64,000 bases of DNA, taken from Erythrobasidium yunnanense. Lineage: Eukaryota; Basidiomycota; Cystobasidiomycetes; Erythrobasidiales; Erythrobasidiaceae. A program made the translations under genes and the position numbers. The stretch covers positions 2,143,111 through 2,207,110 of the forward strand of contig BCJC01000002.1 in the NCBI GenBank assembly GCA_001600175.1, written 5' to 3'. A model generated the notes under the pieces. It had not been told where the DNA came from. It worked only from the letters and a program-made list of their open reading frames with translations, and did no database searches. Numbering within the stretch: the first letter of the stretch is position 1; each line of letters opens with the position of its first letter. This document shows, in pieces, positions 59,920-64,000 of this stretch.

Positions 59920-60611
59920 ATGAAGTCGGCATCCATCCTTCTGAGTCTAGTCGCTAGACGACTAGCCTCGGGCATGCCCCTGAGCGGTGACGCTGGCAGC
60001 ACTGCTGTCAATGCCTTCAAAATCGAAGAGATGGCACCGCTGTTCGCCGCTGGCACTACCTGCGTGAGTGTGGTCGGTGTCGTATCCCTCGCCATCGGCG
60101 CTGAACCGCGTTCTGCGATGGTAGTACAAAGCGGATTCGCAGGCGCTGTACAAAGTCAGTCATCTTTCACCACCTGTGGACAGATTGGCGAAAGCTGATT
60201 GTCATTGAGATGCCAGGACCACTGCTACAAGTTGTATAGCGATTACGATTCTGGCGATGGCTTGCTGTATTCAGTGCATCCGAAGGTTGAAACAGTTACT
60301 GCTGGATCCTGCATGTTCAGCTTGTAAGCTGTCGATCTAAATTCACCAACAGAAGCGATTGTCAAAGGCTAAAAGCGTATCCTTGTCGTTCGGCCATAAC
60401 AACCAGCTCGCAGCACACGTCCTACCCAGAGCTCAGAGGTTACGGCAGCGTCTTCGCATCTTGGGTTCGAGACTATGCTTTAAAGTGCATGGAGAATGAC
60501 CCCTCAGCAGGATGGAACGCCGCCAAATTCTATCTCGAAAGCTCCAAGATGGAATTCAGGTTGACCGGTTTGGCTAAGACAAATGATGGGGTCCCCCCAG
60601 AATTATCTTAG
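59920..60611 (+). CDS. Small secreted cysteine-containing protein, unknown family
   Basis: Three exons (59920-60147, 60217-60323, 60353-60611) join in frame to 197 residues. The N-terminus MKSASILLSLVARRLASG resembles a weak signal peptide, and VSVVGVVSLAIGA is a second hydrophobic patch. The mature part has six cysteines, with DHCYKLYSDYDSGDGLLYSV, GSCMFSLSDCQRLKAYPCRS and YGSVFASWVRDYALKCMEND. The end is DGVPPELS. The second intron is only 29 nt (GTAAGC..CAACAG). Size, cysteines and lack of any known family fit a secreted effector-like or adhesion protein, but I recognise no homologue. The first intron's acceptor is a choice between two AGs; the one used keeps frame. Confidence 0.55.
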
Positions 60612-60917
60612 GCCGCGAGGCAGATCCGTTAGCACTGTCCTGTATGCATCATTGAACTAGAGATGCCTGAAAGGATGTAGCTTTTGATGCCTAAAGTCGC
60701 TTGCATTCGAAAGCTCCTTGTGGGCTCGTCTTGACATCCGGAGGAGAAGGGGCAGAACGTTTAAGTAGAACAACGACAGGACAGACACTTCTTGAGAGCT
60801 CGCCAGACGAGGTATGTTCCTCGACAGCTTTACGTGGACTCCTTCTTCGAGGTGGGTGCTTTCCCAGTAAGACCACCAGCAAGCTGACTTATTCTGCCAT
60901 GCTTGACTATATATCAG
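60612..60917. other. Convergent spacer between secreted-protein gene and MHF1
   Basis: These 306 bp lie between two converging genes. The 3' end of the MHF1 gene may reach into this stretch, because the donor-like GTATGT near 60950 could start another intron. No other feature was seen. Confidence 0.35.
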
Positions 60918-61535
60918 CTATATAGACCCCTTACTGAACATCTTGGGACATACCAAATCTGCATTCTTCCGACAGACAAGCTTCATATCATCTGCTAGTA
61001 TCGAGGTACGGCCGGCATGTCTGGCCACACAGAGCCTTAGCCTGAAACTGAGACAGTCCAGTTGACCTTCTGGTATACTTGGAGAACGCTTCAAGGTCTT
61101 GAGCTAGAGATTCTAGGAACATTCGTGTTAGATTGGATGTCGAGTTGTCTTTGAAGGTCCGCAGGCCTACCGGCTTGAGCATACACCTGAAGAGCGAGCA
61201 TCAGTGACGCGCTATGACTGTCATAGCGAAGACGCGTACAAGCTCTGCCAGAGTAGCAACGAAAGCTTCAGACGCGATGACGCCCAAGTCGACTGTTAGT
61301 TCAGGGCTCGGCATCAGAACGCGCTCTCTTCGTTGCTCGTTATCGTTGACCTTCTTCCTCTTCGACTATCTTCGAGCAGGCGTACCATACCGCTGCGAGA
61401 AGTTCCTATGGATATGGTCGGAGCACGCGCTCAGAGGACAATATGGATTGGCCATAACAGTCGGGCATCCAGTACCTTGCGAAGCTCTGGATCTACTTGC
61501 TTCTGCGGAGGCGCCGCTTTCGCTTTCGAGGGCAT
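60918..61535 (-). CDS. MHF1: MHF1/CENP-S histone-fold protein, in very short exons
   Basis: No long reading frame covers this gene, yet splicing gives a clear CENP-S. Exons 61535-61476, 61405-61351, 61292-61240, 61186-61171 and one from 61112 join in phase. They give DPELRKELLAAVWYACSKIV, EEEEVDLGVIASEAF, VATLAELVYAQAESLAQDL and EAFSKYTRRST. The tail DDMKLVCRKNADL lies downstream after one more intron whose donor is uncertain. This is the alpha1-alpha2-alpha3 histone fold, including the DLExFxxxxxRxT signature. MHF1 pairs with MHF2/CENP-X, binds FANCM/Mph1 at stalled forks and the CENP-T-W complex at kinetochores. The fourth exon is only 16 nt. The C-terminal end at 60918 is provisional. Confidence 0.75.
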
Positions 61536-61794
61536 CCTTCAGAAGATGTCGGCAGGTTGTAAAGCCATCATGGAAAGTTTGCAATTATTGCATATGATAC
61601 TGATCTTGATTGGTACTTTCTAGATAGATAACAACACAACTGAAAAGCTACTTGATAGCGCGAGAAGAGAGGCTTCTAATGAGCAGGCACGACGACTAAT
61701 GCTGAGTATGTAATGAATAGATATAACGATGGCTTAGCGATATCTTGATGATGAGATGTATTATAACAGTAGATATCCATAGAAGGATAAAAGG

Positions 61795-64000
61795 CTACAT
61801 GAACGCTTCCGGCGGAATACTCGCTTTTGCAGCTTCAAAAGCCTGCATAGCAGCTTGTAGATTCCAGCCGGTTTCGTTGAGACATTGAAAGCAGAACTGA
61901 GCATTCAGACGCGTGCTCTCGTGAAGCTGCATCATCAATGCTTGTTGCTGTTCTTCGGACTGTTGTACAGGCTTTAGTCGTGAGCTCAAGAAGAGCGAAG
62001 CTGACGTGCCGCTTACAGGAACAGCAGAAGGAGCAACCGCTTCAGCGGAAGGCGCTATTTGCGGCTCCACCTTCCAGACTGACGGATTCGCCCAGTTTCG
62101 CAAAACGAGCAGATCCGATATGATCACGCACGGCCATCCGGCAGTATGCGCGCTGAAGGGTCCTATAGTCAGTAAGGTATACGTACAGACAATGAAGGTT
62201 TAACGTACGTCGTGCCCGGTGCGGCCGGAGCTAGGACAAACGTTCTATCGAAAGATCGCAGGCCAGTGGACGGAACTAGCACCACGAGATTAGATCAGAA
62301 CTTATGTGTCTCTTTAATGGAATGGATGTGCTCAACGTACGTTCGGCATACTCGCCATGAACAACCACGACCAGCAGTTCAGGATACGCTTCTGACGTCC
62401 CCGGCTGTTGCCACGTATCGACCAAGAATCTGCTTGCATCCGTCATGGGATGCTGTGTCTTCGGTAATTTCGCTGAGAAAGCAGCTATCGCATCGTTTCC
62501 GACATGCAGTGTTTCTTCTCTTCGTTCTGATCGCACAATGCAGCAGATCAGCCTAATCTAGCTACAAGACTTGGAGGAAAACGCTTACGTGAGTTCTTGG
62601 TCCTCACAAAATTCCTGCTCAGATTCTCCTGATTCTTCCCTTGTCCGTGCGAAGCAGCATTGTCATATGCTGAACCTAGGTAGCTAGCCCACGACAGCTC
62701 TCTTTGCTTCGATATCTGTTCAGGAGTCATGTGTTGTAGCCTCCTAGCGCGTTCCGAGACGGTCGTGCTGACGCTCAGACTGAACGTAGCTTGAGGCGCA
62801 TACGCGAAGATGAGCTGCGAGCGGTCGCCATCGAAGATAGTGAAGAATCTGAGAACGCATAAACTCGTTGGACATTGATTCCTTTTGCATGGCGCGGTTG
62901 ATGGACCTACTTTTGAAGGAAAGCGCCCATTGCATTCCTACTCGTATCGGCATCGACGAAGCCCGGCTGCATGCTTAGCGGCAGTACGACTTTACTCCGA
63001 TTTCCACCACTACTCCTCTTCTTTGCATCGCCATTCATCCCCGTTTCTTGCATGGTATCATTCGCTCTTTTCGATCGACCGGCAATGTTTAAACTACTGA
63101 TGACTGCTTCGGCTGTAGGTGGTTTCGGAATAGGGATCGTTTGATCTATAGGAATACCGTCTAGAAGGGTGATCGACGGAAACCTTCTGCGGACTTGGCT
63201 ATAAACCAGGCAAGTCAGTATACCGCTACAAGGGCGAAAGAGGGCAAGAAAGGATGTCTAACCTTTGATAGTCGGCGGCGCTCTTCTTGTTCTCCCTCTC
63301 TTGTAGAGGATTGCCAGCCAGTATCAACTCTTTCATTTCTCCAAGACCAGGTTTCCCTCCCATGATCGACCCAATCACCGTTGAAAGAGGGTTGAGATGC
63401 GAGTACTGCGCAACAATGTAGGTTAATCAGTCATGCTATGTCAAAGCGAGAGAGGCAGAATTACGGCTGACCTGGCTAATGAGATTTCCTTGCAGCGATA
63501 GATTATGCAGCTTGGGGAAGTAGCGAACGAGGACTGAAGGCGCTAGATCATCCAGGTTGTTCAGGTTGTTATTCGCCAGCGAAAGGGATTGCAGCTGTTA
63601 TTGCATTGATCGACCATGTCAGCAGAGTATTCTAGATGGTCGTGAACGAGGCTGGATCAAGAGCCTTGCTGAACTACTCACATTTGGACAGAGTTCGTTG
63701 GCCAATTTCCACAGCGCTGGTGCTGCATTCCTAGGTGCTCCTTTCTGACCAGGCGCTCGCAATTTGGAGCTAACAAAAGCTGCATCCGATGCCATGTTCT
63801 ATGGTAAACGTGTCAGCAAGGTGATCTTGACGAAGTTGGCGGCTGCTGTGTCCAGGCTGACCTCCAAATTCAGCAGACCAGACTCTGCACTCCATCTGTT
63901 CTTGATGAGGGTTCTCAGCGACTCGATAGCTCCCTTTGCATCCTTTTCGCGTATTACTGCAGGCTTGTTTCCCGATGAACGAGCTGCTGCTGTCGAGAGA
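61795..64000 (-). CDS. MEX67: MEX67/NXF1-like mRNA export receptor, 5' part outside the window
   Basis: The gene enters from the right edge, so the N-terminus is missing. Visible parts start in the region before the leucine-rich repeats (ESLRTLIKNRWSAESGLLNL). The repeats read LQSLSLANNNLNNLDDLAPS and FPKLHNLSLQGNLIS, then MKELILAGNPLQERENK and FPSITLLDGIPIDQTIPIPK. The NTF2-like domain includes SMQPGFVDADTSRNAMGAFL, KFFTIFDGDRSQL and SRNFVRTKNS. The UBA-like TAP-C domain ends the protein: LHESTRLNAQFCFQCLNETG, WNLQAAMQAFEAAKASI, stop at 61795. Mex67 with Mtr2 carries mRNPs through FG-nucleoporins. At least eight introns are present. Confidence 0.9.

Noticed and set aside
60918-61182. Single-exon 64-residue protein instead of MHF1
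   Set aside because: That frame contains only the last histone-fold helix; the upstream exons joined by good splice sites supply the rest of CENP-S.

Overview
The window is nuclear DNA of a compact fungal genome, most likely a basidiomycete. About 30 protein genes fill 64 kb on both strands, spacers are often 80-500 bp, and most genes are cut by several introns of 45-70 nt with GT..AG ends and a CTRAY-type branch site. Gene content is fungal: ATG18, calcineurin A, LCB3, Far11/STRIP, ERT1/AcuK, STE24, Mex67. The density and short introns recall small Pucciniomycotina genomes such as Mixia, but that is a guess. I saw no transposon, virus-like element, tRNA, rRNA or CRISPR array.

Layout. 1-6380: a partial haloacetate-dehalogenase-like hydrolase, a Polycomb-type E(z) methyltransferase, a GFA/CENP-V zinc protein and ATG18. 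6744-13573: calcineurin A, a sphingoid-base-phosphate phosphatase and a Vps66-like acyltransferase. 13978-19602: a small unknown gene, then DOM34 and ELG1, which overlap on one strand. 19908-28682: the STRIPAK scaffold Far11, NOP58 and RanBP1, all forward. 28881-33156: a tandem array of three F-box/leucine-rich paralogues, one with a 4-bp repeat frameshift. 33327-41625: an ER Hsp90 (GRP94 type, HDEL), a kinesin-8 and an unknown basic protein. 41984-44833: tandemly duplicated secreted esterases. 45259-52195: RIC8, the zinc-cluster/PAS regulator ERT1 and a PTC7-like PP2C. 52428-58536: a GH78 rhamnosidase, an aldo-keto reductase and STE24. 58849-64000: an unknown membrane protein, a small secreted cysteine protein, the histone-fold protein MHF1/CENP-S in tiny exons, and most of MEX67.

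The genes form no single pathway. They are mostly conserved housekeeping and signalling genes, with accessory pockets (F-box array, esterase pair, small secreted protein). The points that stand out are the ER Hsp90, a class missing from the usual yeasts; the E(z) protein with an altered SET core; and the F-box array with a slippage frameshift. Gene models are my own splicing by eye: outer ends are usually firm, inner splice sites are estimates unless stated.
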